Shown here: positions 1 through 4,963 of the stretch, in pieces
Layout of the letters: each line of letters opens with the position of its first letter
Numbering within the stretch: the stretch's first letter is position 1
Source: Dehalococcoidia bacterium
GTDB taxonomy: Bacteria; Chloroflexota; Dehalococcoidia; JACVQG01; JAHKAY01
Direction: 5' to 3'
Length of the DNA: 6,309 bases
NCBI GenBank assembly: GCA_030744635.1
Contig: JASLQE010000077.1
Location: 1 to 6,309 of the forward strand
Translations under genes and position numbers: made by a program
The notes under the pieces: generated by a model
The model's input: the letters and a program-made list of their open reading frames with translations, nothing else
Told to the model about the DNA's origin: nothing
Databases searched by the model: none

Positions 1-311
1 TCAACGCGACTGACCACTACTTAGGGAAAGGGCCCCCACGGCTTTGCTCCTACAGGATAGCAAATAGAGGCTCCATCCCGAGGGCGGTGGCCAGGTCTGC
101 CGGTTCCCATCCGAGTGGGCGGGATCGACTCTGTCCAAGCAGCCAGGTGTGCCATTGAATCACCCAAATAGTGGCATGTTCGCATCAATTGGGCCGATAG
201 TCCCATTCTCCCTGTTCCTCACCATGAATATTCCCGGCGCCGAGCCACACCATTAGCCTTTCTTGGGGTAGAATGGAGTAGCCTGGATTATAATGGCAAT
301 GGAGGGAACAG
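1..311. other. Left edge: no convincing gene
   Basis: No reading frame here has a start with a Shine-Dalgarno and a recognisable product. A plus-strand frame open from the window edge ends at a TGA at 156-158. It could be the tail of an upstream gene, but its composition (many Arg, Ser, Pro, Cys) looks like chance. On the minus strand a frame without a start codon is open from 184 to a TAG at 52-50 and ends in a protein-like stretch, PADLATALGMEPLFAIL; I do not recognise it, and it may be a decayed remnant. The only clear signals are the promoter and ribosome site of the next gene after about 285. Confidence 0.5.
289..294 (+). promoter_or_regulatory. -10 box of the FAH-family gene
   Basis: A perfect TATAAT lies 17 bases before the GTG start. 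A start of transcription about 7 bases downstream would fall near 301, giving a very short leader that begins at the Shine-Dalgarno. The -35 region is poor: TTGGGG at 263-268 is 20 bases from the -10, which is longer than ideal. The call rests on the -10 match and its position alone. Confidence 0.45.
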
Positions 312-1067
312 GTGAAGTATGCCCGATATGAAGCCCAGGGAAATATTGCCTACGGGGTCGTTGAGGGGGAATGGCTGAAACCCATAACCACTACCCCTTT
401 TGAGCCTTACGAAATCATAAGTCATGAGCACCACCTGTCTGAGATAAGGCTCTTGGCCCCATGTACACCCAGCAAGATCCTAGCAACGGCGCTCAACTAC
501 AAGAGTCACCTAGAGGATCGGGAGGCCCCCACACAGCCGGAGCCCTTTTTCAAGACCCCTAACTCCGTCATCGGACCTGGCGATACCATCATCCTGCCTC
601 GGAATGCCGGGCATATAGAAGAAGAAGCAGAGCTGGTTGTGGTCATCGGCCGGCGCTGCACCAAGGTATCCGAGGGCAATGCCCTGAACTATGTCCTGGG
701 TTACACCTGCGGCAACGATGTCAGTGCCCGCATGTGGCAGAAGGCAGACCTACAATGGTGGCGTGCCAAGTCGTCTGACACCTTCTGCCCTGTGGGACCC
801 TACATCGCCACAGAGGTGAACGCCCCCAATCTGGAAATATGGGCACGGGTAAACGGAACGGAGGTGCAGCACTGTCGCACAACGGAGCTGCTGTTTGACG
901 TCCCGACTCTCATCAGTTTCATAAGCCAGGTGGTGACTCTTGAGCCGGGCGACCTAATCTTCACCGGCACATCGGGGCGACCTGCTGAGCTTCACGGTGG
1001 CGATGTAGTAGAGGTAGAAGTGTCGGGCATCGGCACTCTGCATAATCCAGTGCAGGCAGAGGCATAG
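312..1067 (+). CDS. Fumarylacetoacetate hydrolase (FAH) family protein
   Basis: The 251-aa product is a cytosolic metal-dependent FAH-fold enzyme. This family includes fumarylacetoacetase, acylpyruvases, 2-hydroxyhepta-2,4-diene-1,7-dioate isomerase/decarboxylase and related hydratases. Residues 1-50 form the short N-terminal domain usual in bacterial members (MKYARYEAQG...). The catalytic domain starts at ILATALNYKSHLED (57-69). The Mg/Mn site is seen as the E-x-E pair E105/E107 in HIEEEAELVVVIG and as D136 in GNDVSAR. The family stretch K-S-S-D-T-F-C-P-V-G-P is at 153-163, and the end motif GDLIFTGTSG...GDVVEVEVSGIGTLHNP closes the domain. The start is GTG at 312: GGAGGG at 301-306 sits 5 bases upstream and no competing ATG has one. 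Length is normal for the short bacterial subgroup. The exact substrate cannot be read from sequence. The extradiol dioxygenase 580 bases downstream suggests a role on ring-opened aromatic products, but an acylpyruvase role is also possible. Confidence 0.93.
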   Translation: MKYARYEAQGNIAYGVVEGEWLKPITTTPFEPYEIISHEHHLSEIRLLAPCTPSKILATALNYKSHLEDREAPTQPEPFFKTPNSVIGPGDTIILPRNAGHIEEEAELVVVIGRRCTKVSEGNALNYVLGYTCGNDVSARMWQKADLQWWRAKSSDTFCPVGPYIATEVNAPNLEIWARVNGTEVQHCRTTELLFDVPTLISFISQVVTLEPGDLIFTGTSGRPAELHGGDVVEVEVSGIGTLHNPVQAEA

Positions 1068-1192
1068 TGGCGGGGAGCGTTGGGCCTAGGCACCCATTAT
1101 TGGGAGTCTATTGTGTTGAGCGAGAAATTGGAGTATTCAGGATACGCTAAAGGGCATCTTGTGCCGAAAGGCAGAATGGTCTAAGTTGCAGT

Positions 1193-1432
1193 ATGTCAAT
1201 AAGTCAAAATGGTAAGGCACAAAATTTATCAATACTTAATGCCGATAGCTCTACCTACGATTTCTATTTTAACGAGTTTGGTGGCGCCAGAGTACTGATA
1301 GCTAGTGAATCCGAAGGTCCGAACGACCCTTTCCCTTCCATGGGGATTTGGAATGTCCGTTTCCAAATAGAGGATCCCTCTCTGGAGTGCCGCTTGCAGC
1401 CGGTGCTCAATATCCCCCTCTTCATGCTTTAG
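1193..1432 (+). CDS. Doubtful small ORF, 79 aa, unknown
   Basis: This ATG-started frame encodes 79 residues with no recognisable domain, signal peptide or membrane segment. It is fairly acidic and contains FNEFGGARVLIASESEGP near the middle. No Shine-Dalgarno is seen in the 20 bases before the ATG. In exactly the same codon register the minus strand is also open for 76 codons (from about 1471 down to a TGA near 1241) and reads just as protein-like, so at least one of the two is a shadow. The ORF ends at the point where the minus-strand cyclophilin-like fragment ends. It may be a remnant or chance; I would not assign a function. Confidence 0.2.
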   Translation: MSISQNGKAQNLSILNADSSTYDFYFNEFGGARVLIASESEGPNDPFPSMGIWNVRFQIEDPSLECRLQPVLNIPLFML

Positions 1433-1560
1433 CTTTTCTCTATAGTTATTTTTATTATGGTATCACCATTCTTTAGTGCTTCAAGAATTTTTGTTCCGAG
1501 TGTTAGCTGACCAAATACCGAGTGAACTAGGAAAATGGCCCGATATCCATTTTCATGTCT
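1429..1560 (-). pseudogene. 3' fragment of a cyclophilin-type peptidyl-prolyl isomerase gene
   Basis: On the minus strand a frame without a usable start is open from 1623 down to a TAA at 1431-1429. Its last 42 codons begin HENGYRAIF and include HSVFGQLTLGTKILEAL and NGDTIIKITIEKS. This matches the usual C-terminal end of cyclophilin PPIases: (H/Y)-T-V-F-G-x-V, then G-M-D-V-V-x-x-I, then G-D-x-I-x-x-(I/V)-x-I. A complete cyclophilin needs about 150 residues or more, but only 65 codons are open and the dioxygenase gene begins at 1649, so the 5' two-thirds with the active-site Arg and Phe are missing. The codons are AT-rich, unlike the neighbouring genes. The identification rests on motif memory over a short stretch. 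An unrelated small protein tail remains possible. Confidence 0.45.
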
Positions 1561-1648
1561 GTTAAAATAATAAAGGGAGAGATATCTTATTAGTAACCCG
1601 GTAGGGCGCTCATTTCCCGATCTTTAATAAGAGAAAGGAGAGAGGACA

Positions 1649-2521
1649 ATGGTCAGGCTGAAAAAGCTCGGTCACATAGGCATCCGGGCACCTGACATAA
1701 AGAGTTCAGTCGATTTTTACTCGAGGGTCTTCGGACTCGAAGTCTCGGAGCGCACAGAGGAGGGTGCGGTCTATCTCCGGTGCGGTCCGGACCATCACAG
1801 CCACGTGCTCTACCCAGCAGGCCGGGAGCGGCCGGGCCTTCACCATGTGGCCTTTGAGGTCACCGATCCGGAGGAGTTGGAGAGAGCCGCAAGTATCTTT
1901 GAGAGGCAGGGCGTCCCTATAATCTATGGGCCAGGTCCTAGAGATGAACCTGGGATAGCCCGCTCCCTTTATGTTTTGGATCCCGACGGCAATCAGGTGG
2001 AACTATACTGTGGGATGCAGCAGATCCCCCGGCATGAGGCAACGAGCATCATGCCCACTAATATAGGTCATGCCCTATTCAAGATGAGTGATCTGGCCAA
2101 GGCCGAGCATTTCTATGTTGATCTTCTCGGGCTCAAGGTCTCCGACCGGGTCCGTGGAGTGGCAACCTGGTTGCGCTATGACCCCAATCATCACGGCTTT
2201 GCCTTGGGACAGGCAAGAACCCCCGGACTTCACCACACCATGTATCATGTTAGGGACTTTGGCGAGGTTGAGCGGGCAGCCGACATCGTGACAGAGAACA
2301 AGCTGCGTATCCTCTGGGGTCCTGGTCGTCACCAAGGGCCAGGCGCCGCGTACTTCTTGTACTTCTACGACCCGGATGGAAACATACTAGAGGTCGGCTG
2401 CAACATGGAACAGATCTGGGATGAGAGCTACCAGGGAAGGGAGTGGGAACTGGGTGCTGCCGTCGGCGGCGACTTTGGTGGCCCAGCCCCCCAAGAGTTT
2501 TTGGACACATTAATTGGTTAA
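1649..2521 (+). CDS. Type I extradiol ring-cleavage dioxygenase (two VOC domains)
   Basis: The 290-aa product belongs to the vicinal-oxygen-chelate superfamily and resembles catechol 2,3-dioxygenase and homoprotocatechuate 2,3-dioxygenase (HPCD), which open catechols next to the two hydroxyls using Fe(II) (Mn in some). Domain 1 spans about 5-125 and domain 2 about 137-255. In domain 2 the metal ligands are H141 (NIGH), H196 (GLHH) and E248 (NILEVG). The second-shell residues of HPCD are also present: H182 for H200, H228 (GPGRH) for H248 and Y238 for Y257. All catalytic positions are intact, so activity is likely. Unusually, domain 1 keeps the same triad: H9, H66 and E118. The ATG follows AAAGGAG (1634-1640) with 8 bases between. 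The C-terminal tail (256-290) is Gly/Glu-rich and lacks a known motif. The substrate is not readable; the FAH-family gene upstream supports a meta-cleavage context. A non-catalytic VOC protein is less likely given the complete site. Confidence 0.9.
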   Translation: MVRLKKLGHIGIRAPDIKSSVDFYSRVFGLEVSERTEEGAVYLRCGPDHHSHVLYPAGRERPGLHHVAFEVTDPEELERAASIFERQGVPIIYGPGPRDEPGIARSLYVLDPDGNQVELYCGMQQIPRHEATSIMPTNIGHALFKMSDLAKAEHFYVDLLGLKVSDRVRGVATWLRYDPNHHGFALGQARTPGLHHTMYHVRDFGEVERAADIVTENKLRILWGPGRHQGPGAAYFLYFYDPDGNILEVGCNMEQIWDESYQGREWELGAAVGGDFGGPAPQEFLDTLIG

Positions 2522-2585
2522 GAACCGGCCAAGACCTTGGTAACAAAAGAAGGGGTATTCAATCGGGGTAGTGGCCTGGCCCAAG

Positions 2586-2615
2586 CCACGCCCGCCGTCG
2601 CGCTGCAGGCGTTAC
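2586..2615 (-). pseudogene. First codons of IS3 orfB (rest deleted)
   Basis: In the -1 frame relative to orfA, overlapping its stop codon, the minus strand reads VTPAARRRAW. V-T-P-A-A-(K/R)-R is the common beginning of OrfB, the DDE integrase part, in the IS407-like IS3 elements. After this the frame reads LGPGHYPD and stops at 2561-2559, with no family similarity. About 270 codons are therefore missing. The identification rests on a short motif but is strongly supported by its position and frame relative to orfA. Confidence 0.7.
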
Positions 2616-2878
2616 CAGTCTTTTGCCAACAACTTCCGTAACGCCTGATTGTCCAGGGCTGCCTCGCCCAGCAACTGCTTCAGCTTCTTATTCTCCTCCT
2701 CCAGCCGCCGCATACGCCGCACGTCGCTCGCCTACATGCCACCATACTTGGCCTTCCATCGATACAGAGTCTCTGGCGATACTCCATGGCGCCGGCATAC
2801 TTTCCGAGGTTTTATTCCGGCCTGGGCTTCCTGCAGCACTCTGATAATCTGCTCCTCGCTAAACCTGCTTCCCCTCAT
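2612..2878 (-). pseudogene. IS3-family transposase OrfA, broken by an amber codon
   Basis: The frame has the usual full OrfA length, 88 codons, from ATG at 2878 to TAA at 2614-2612. Residues 5-45 (RFSEEQIIRVLQEAQAG...CRRHGVSPETLYRWKAKYGG) form the helix-turn-helix that binds the IS ends. Residues 52-88 are the leucine-zipper-like coiled coil (RRLEEENKKLKQLL) ending ALRKLLAKDW. Codon 49 is TAG (2734-2732), just after YGGM, where family members commonly have Glu; a single G-to-T change of GAG explains it. The Shine-Dalgarno AAGGAGGA (2892-2885) is 6 bases before the ATG. The slippery run A-AAA-G (2624-2620), used in this family for the -1 shift into orfB, is still present near the end. Only a 48-residue fragment with the DNA-binding part could now be made. 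Confidence 0.9.
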
Positions 2879-2934
2879 GGCTAGTCCTCCTTCCAGTATA
2901 TTGTAATCTGAGGACTCTCATTTCATCCGGACCT

Positions 2935-2952
2935 ATTTGAGGGGGCAGGTCA
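2935..2952 (-). repeat. Terminal inverted-repeat end of the IS3 element (single copy)
   Basis: Read on the minus strand from 2952 the sequence is TGACCTGCCCCCTCAAAT, with the TG tip and C-rich run typical of IS3-family ends. It lies 74 bases upstream of the orfA start, the expected place for the left end. No matching right end is found in the window, so no target-site duplication can be read. The coding fragment starting at 2953 fixes this as the real boundary between element and host DNA. Confidence 0.75.
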
Positions 2953-3110
2953 CAAAGCGTTGGTTCATCTCAGGCAACTCGTTCTCAATTGATGCGGACT
3001 TGACTAGCGTACTCGCAAGTTTCGGCAAGGGCGTTTACACCGTGGTCATTTGGGCTGAGACCAATGGTGAGTCGGTGTCCCTGACGAACTACTCAATCTT
3101 CGTTGAATAA
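2953..3110 (+). pseudogene. 3' fragment of a host gene cut by the IS element
   Basis: Immediately outside the IS end a plus-strand frame reads about 51 codons to a TAA at 3108-3110: KRWFISGNSFSIDADL, then TSVLASFGKGVYTVVIW, then AETNGESVSLTNYSIFVE. It has a regular alternating beta-strand pattern, good codon variety and no start codon, so it looks like the true C-terminus of a gene whose 5' part is gone. The frame only stays open into the IS end by chance, back to a TAA at 2904. Similar endings (GVYTV(V/L)(I/L)W ... YSIF) occur, as far as I recall, in secreted CAP/SCP-type proteins of Chloroflexota; this is a weak hint. No 5' half is found to the left of the element, so a deletion removed it together with most of orfB. 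Confidence 0.6.
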
Positions 3111-3116
3111 GCAGCC

Positions 3117-4277
3117 TTAACCCCCCCTCCCCATATACCGTCGGGCGATGATGATGCGCTGTATCTGGTTGGTGCCCTCATATATCTGGGTGGCCTTGGC
3201 GTCCCGCATCAGCCGCTCCGTTGGGAAGTCCTGAGTGAAGCCGTAGCCCCCCAGCACCTGAACGGCGTCCGTGGTCACCTTCATGGCCGTATCGCTGGAC
3301 AACAGCTTGGCCATAGCACTATACATGGTTACCCGCGGGCCTCCCTGCTCGTAGTGGGAGGCGGCCATGTAGGTGATCTGTCGGGCGGCCTCCACCTGGG
3401 TAGCCATATCGGCAATCATGAACTGTATACCCTGAAAGGCGGAGATGGGGCTGCCGAACTGCACCCGCTGCTGGGCGTAGTCCGTGGCGATGTCCAACGC
3501 ACCCTGGGCAATACCAACCCCCTGGGCGGCCACGGGCAGGCGGCTCTCGTCCAGTGTCTTCATCGCCAGGTAGAAGCCTTGCCCCTCCCCACCCAGCACG
3601 GCGGAGGCAGGCAGCCGCAGGTCGTTCAGGGCTATCTGGCAGGTATGCACCGCCTTCATGCTCATTTTGCGCTCCGCCCGCATCACCTGGTAGCCAGGGG
3701 TGCCGTTTTCGGGGTCCAGCTCCACCATGAAGGCGCTTATGTCCCGGGTGCCCTTGCCCTCCGAGGTGCGGGCGAAAAGCACCATAAGGTGGGCCACATC
3801 CGCCTGGGAGATGAAGCACTTCTGGCCGTTGACCACATAGCCCTCCCCTTCGGCCAACGCCCTGGTCTTCATGGACAGGGAATCGGAGCCGGAGCCGGGC
3901 TCCGTCAGGCCGAAGGCGCTGAGGGCCTCCCCGCGGGCGATGCGGGGCAGGTAACGCTGCTTCTGCTCCTCGCTACCCATGAGCTTTATGGGCACCGCAC
4001 CGAGGCTCACCAGGGTGAGGATGGCGGAGGCGTTATTGCACACCTGGCTCACTTCCTCCACCATCAGGCACTGGGCCAGCAGCCCCATGGAGTCACCGCC
4101 GTACTCCTGGGGCACCCCCAGTGAGAAAAAGCCCTCGCGGGCAAACAAGTCCACCAGGTCACGGGGGTACTCCCTCCGCTCCTCCCGCTGGTCAGCGCCC
4201 GGGGCCACCTTCTCCCGGGCCACCTGGCGAGCTTTGACCTGCACCCCCCGCTGGGCCTCGGTAAGCTCGTACTGCAT
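3117..4277 (-). CDS. Acyl-CoA dehydrogenase
   Basis: The 386-aa product is a soluble FAD flavoenzyme that oxidises an acyl-CoA to the trans-2-enoyl-CoA and passes electrons to electron-transferring flavoprotein. All three domains are present at normal length: the N-terminal helical domain (1-120), the middle beta domain beginning at AFGLTEPGSGSD (121-132, signature 1) and the C-terminal helical domain. The latter has RVQFGSPISAFQ (271-282, FAD contact), QVLGGYGFTQDFPTERLMRDA (340-360, signature 2) and the catalytic base E367 in QIYEGTNQIQR, the position used by short- and medium-chain enzymes. One departure is ERKMSMKAVHT (202-212), where most relatives have K-M-G-I-(R/K). The start ATG has AAGGAGG 4 bases upstream, which is close but usable. 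The gene stands alone, with a palindrome in its leader, and converges on the broken gene ending at 3110. The acyl chain or branched substrate cannot be told from sequence. Confidence 0.96.
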   Translation of the reverse strand: MQYELTEAQRGVQVKARQVAREKVAPGADQREERREYPRDLVDLFAREGFFSLGVPQEYGGDSMGLLAQCLMVEEVSQVCNNASAILTLVSLGAVPIKLMGSEEQKQRYLPRIARGEALSAFGLTEPGSGSDSLSMKTRALAEGEGYVVNGQKCFISQADVAHLMVLFARTSEGKGTRDISAFMVELDPENGTPGYQVMRAERKMSMKAVHTCQIALNDLRLPASAVLGGEGQGFYLAMKTLDESRLPVAAQGVGIAQGALDIATDYAQQRVQFGSPISAFQGIQFMIADMATQVEAARQITYMAASHYEQGGPRVTMYSAMAKLLSSDTAMKVTTDAVQVLGGYGFTQDFPTERLMRDAKATQIYEGTNQIQRIIIARRYMGRGG

Positions 4278-4298
4278 ATAGCCTCCTTCATCAAGCTC

Positions 4299-4324
4299 TC
4301 CGAAGGAGTCCGGAGTCCTTCGGA
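4299..4324. promoter_or_regulatory. 26-bp imperfect palindrome in the dehydrogenase leader
   Basis: TCCGAAGGA and TCCTTCGGA form 9-bp perfect arms around an 8-base centre, GTCCGGAG, which itself contains the palindrome TCCGGA. Only two opposed bases (4308 and 4315) break full symmetry over 26 bp. The centre also reads as two tandem copies of GGAGTCC (4305-4318). It lies 21 bases before the start codon of the acyl-CoA dehydrogenase gene and just downstream of its likely transcription start. It could be a repressor operator (TetR- or FadR-like regulators often control such genes) or an RNA hairpin in the leader. There is no T-run, so a terminator is unlikely. Confidence 0.45.
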
Positions 4325-4348
4325 CATGAGAGTCTCCTTACGCCATAG

Positions 4349-4357
4349 ATTTTATCA
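4349..4357 (-). promoter_or_regulatory. Extended -10 promoter of the acyl-CoA dehydrogenase gene
   Basis: On the minus strand the sequence TGATAAAAT is an extended -10 (TGn followed by TAAAAT, one change from consensus). Transcription would begin near 4342, giving a leader of about 65 bases that contains the palindrome at 4299-4324. No good -35 is seen at the normal distance, which an extended -10 can tolerate. The call is by eye. Confidence 0.35.
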
Positions 4358-4432
4358 CCTCCGGTGGTCCAGTGGGCACAGGGTTTCCCAACCACCCGCA
4401 CTTCCAGGTATCATATCTTTGGAGGGCACGTC

Positions 4433-4963
4433 ATGTCCCTGGGCGGGCAGGAAATGGATAGCGAAGGATGTCGCTACAGGAGCAATATGGAAGATATCGT
4501 AATGCACCCCATGGGTACGGTCAGGAACGAGGTGGTCCACGGCGGGGGCCAGGTGTGGGCCGAAGTGGTCTCCGAAATCCACCTAAACCAGGGCCTAGAT
4601 GAGGCCCTGGAAGGGCTGGAGGGCTTCTCCCACATAGTGGTGCTCTGCTACATGCACCACATGACACCCGGCCAGTTTCCGCTTAAGGTCCACCCCCGGG
4701 GCAGGCTGGACCTGCCACTGGTGGGACTCTTCGCCACCCGCCACTACTCACGGCCCAACTCCATCGGCATGACCACCGTCGGGCTGCTGGGCAGAGAGGG
4801 GCTGGTGCTCCGCGTGCAGGGGCTGGACGCTTTTGACGGCACCCCTGTGCTGGATGTAAAACCCTTCTTCTCCAGCCGTGACTACCCCACCGATACCAGA
4901 GTCCCAGACTGGGTGAAAACAGTTCAAGCCATGCCCCACCGCGCCCACGATGTCCGTAGTTGA
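4433..4963 (+). CDS. trmO: TrmO/TsaA-family tRNA m6t6A37 methyltransferase
   Basis: The product, 176 aa from this start, matches the TsaA/TrmO family: SAM-dependent enzymes with a beta-barrel fold that methylate N6 of t6A37 in tRNA-Thr(GGU). Visible family parts are HPMGTVRNEV (25-34), LEGFSHIVVLCYMHH (62-76), the SAM-site segment VGLFATRHYSRPNSIGM (97-113, usually RPNPIG) and GLDAFDGTPVLDVKPF (130-145). ATG 4433 was chosen because GGAGGG (4421-4426) lies 6 bases before it. ATG 4487 (AGGAG 4 bases upstream) is a real alternative that removes 18 unconserved residues; a GTG at 4364 has no support. The stop codon overlaps the next gene by 14 bases, so the two are very likely co-transcribed and translationally coupled. 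It diverges from the acyl-CoA dehydrogenase gene across 155 bases. The Pro-to-Ser change in the SAM motif and the distance from E. coli TrmO leave some doubt about the exact target. Confidence 0.85.
   Translation: MSLGGQEMDSEGCRYRSNMEDIVMHPMGTVRNEVVHGGGQVWAEVVSEIHLNQGLDEALEGLEGFSHIVVLCYMHHMTPGQFPLKVHPRGRLDLPLVGLFATRHYSRPNSIGMTTVGLLGREGLVLRVQGLDAFDGTPVLDVKPFFSSRDYPTDTRVPDWVKTVQAMPHRAHDVRS

Larger units (their letters stand above)
1068..1648. other. AT-rich island between catabolic genes
   Basis: These 581 bases separate the FAH-family and dioxygenase genes and differ from both in composition. Rows 1201-1320 and 1441-1560 together hold 90 G/C in 240 bases (38%), against about 50% in the start of the dioxygenase gene and 60-70% in the right half of the window. 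The island holds a doubtful plus-strand ORF and a probable minus-strand gene fragment, listed separately. No terminator with a T-run is visible. The AAAGGAG at 1634-1640 belongs to the dioxygenase gene. The composition and the broken gene suggest acquired or decaying DNA. Confidence 0.6.
2586..2952 (-). mobile_element. Truncated IS3-family insertion sequence
   Basis: On the minus strand the element starts at 2952 with TGACCTGCCCCCTCAAAT, a typical IS3-family terminal end. A 74-base leader precedes a Shine-Dalgarno and orfA; the first codons of orfB follow in the -1 frame. After about ten orfB codons the similarity stops near 2586 (break uncertain by about 15 bases). The rest of orfB, with the DDE catalytic domain, and the far inverted repeat are absent. 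The OrfA end (...KDW, stop) and the VTPAA start of OrfB point to the IS407-like part of the family, from memory. The element cannot move on its own: it lacks the integrase domain and orfA carries a stop codon. Confidence 0.88.

Noticed and set aside
21..206. Minus-strand ORF of 61 codons at the left edge
   Set aside because: No recognisable motif or Shine-Dalgarno; composition rich in Arg, Pro and Gly. An overlapping frame (184-50) looks more protein-like but has no usable start, so neither was called.
1085..1115. Short inverted repeats after the FAH-family gene (GCCTAGGC; CCCATTATTGGG)
   Set aside because: Stems of only 4 bp with no T-run; too weak for a terminator.
2521..2560. CCAAGACCTTGG hairpin after the dioxygenase gene
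   Set aside because: A 5-bp stem with a 2-base loop and no T-tract does not make a credible terminator.
2623..2906. Two plus-strand ORFs across the IS element
   Set aside because: They are antisense to the clear orfA coding frame and have Ser/Pro/Ala-rich low-complexity translations.
3354..4124. 256-codon plus-strand ORF opposite the acyl-CoA dehydrogenase gene
   Set aside because: It is a His/Gly-rich antisense shadow of a GC-rich gene with unmistakable dehydrogenase signatures on the other strand.
4064..4327. 87-codon minus-strand ORF overlapping the dehydrogenase start
   Set aside because: Most of it is an out-of-frame shadow rich in Arg, Trp and Pro. Its good ribosome site is reported as a leader oddity, not as a gene.
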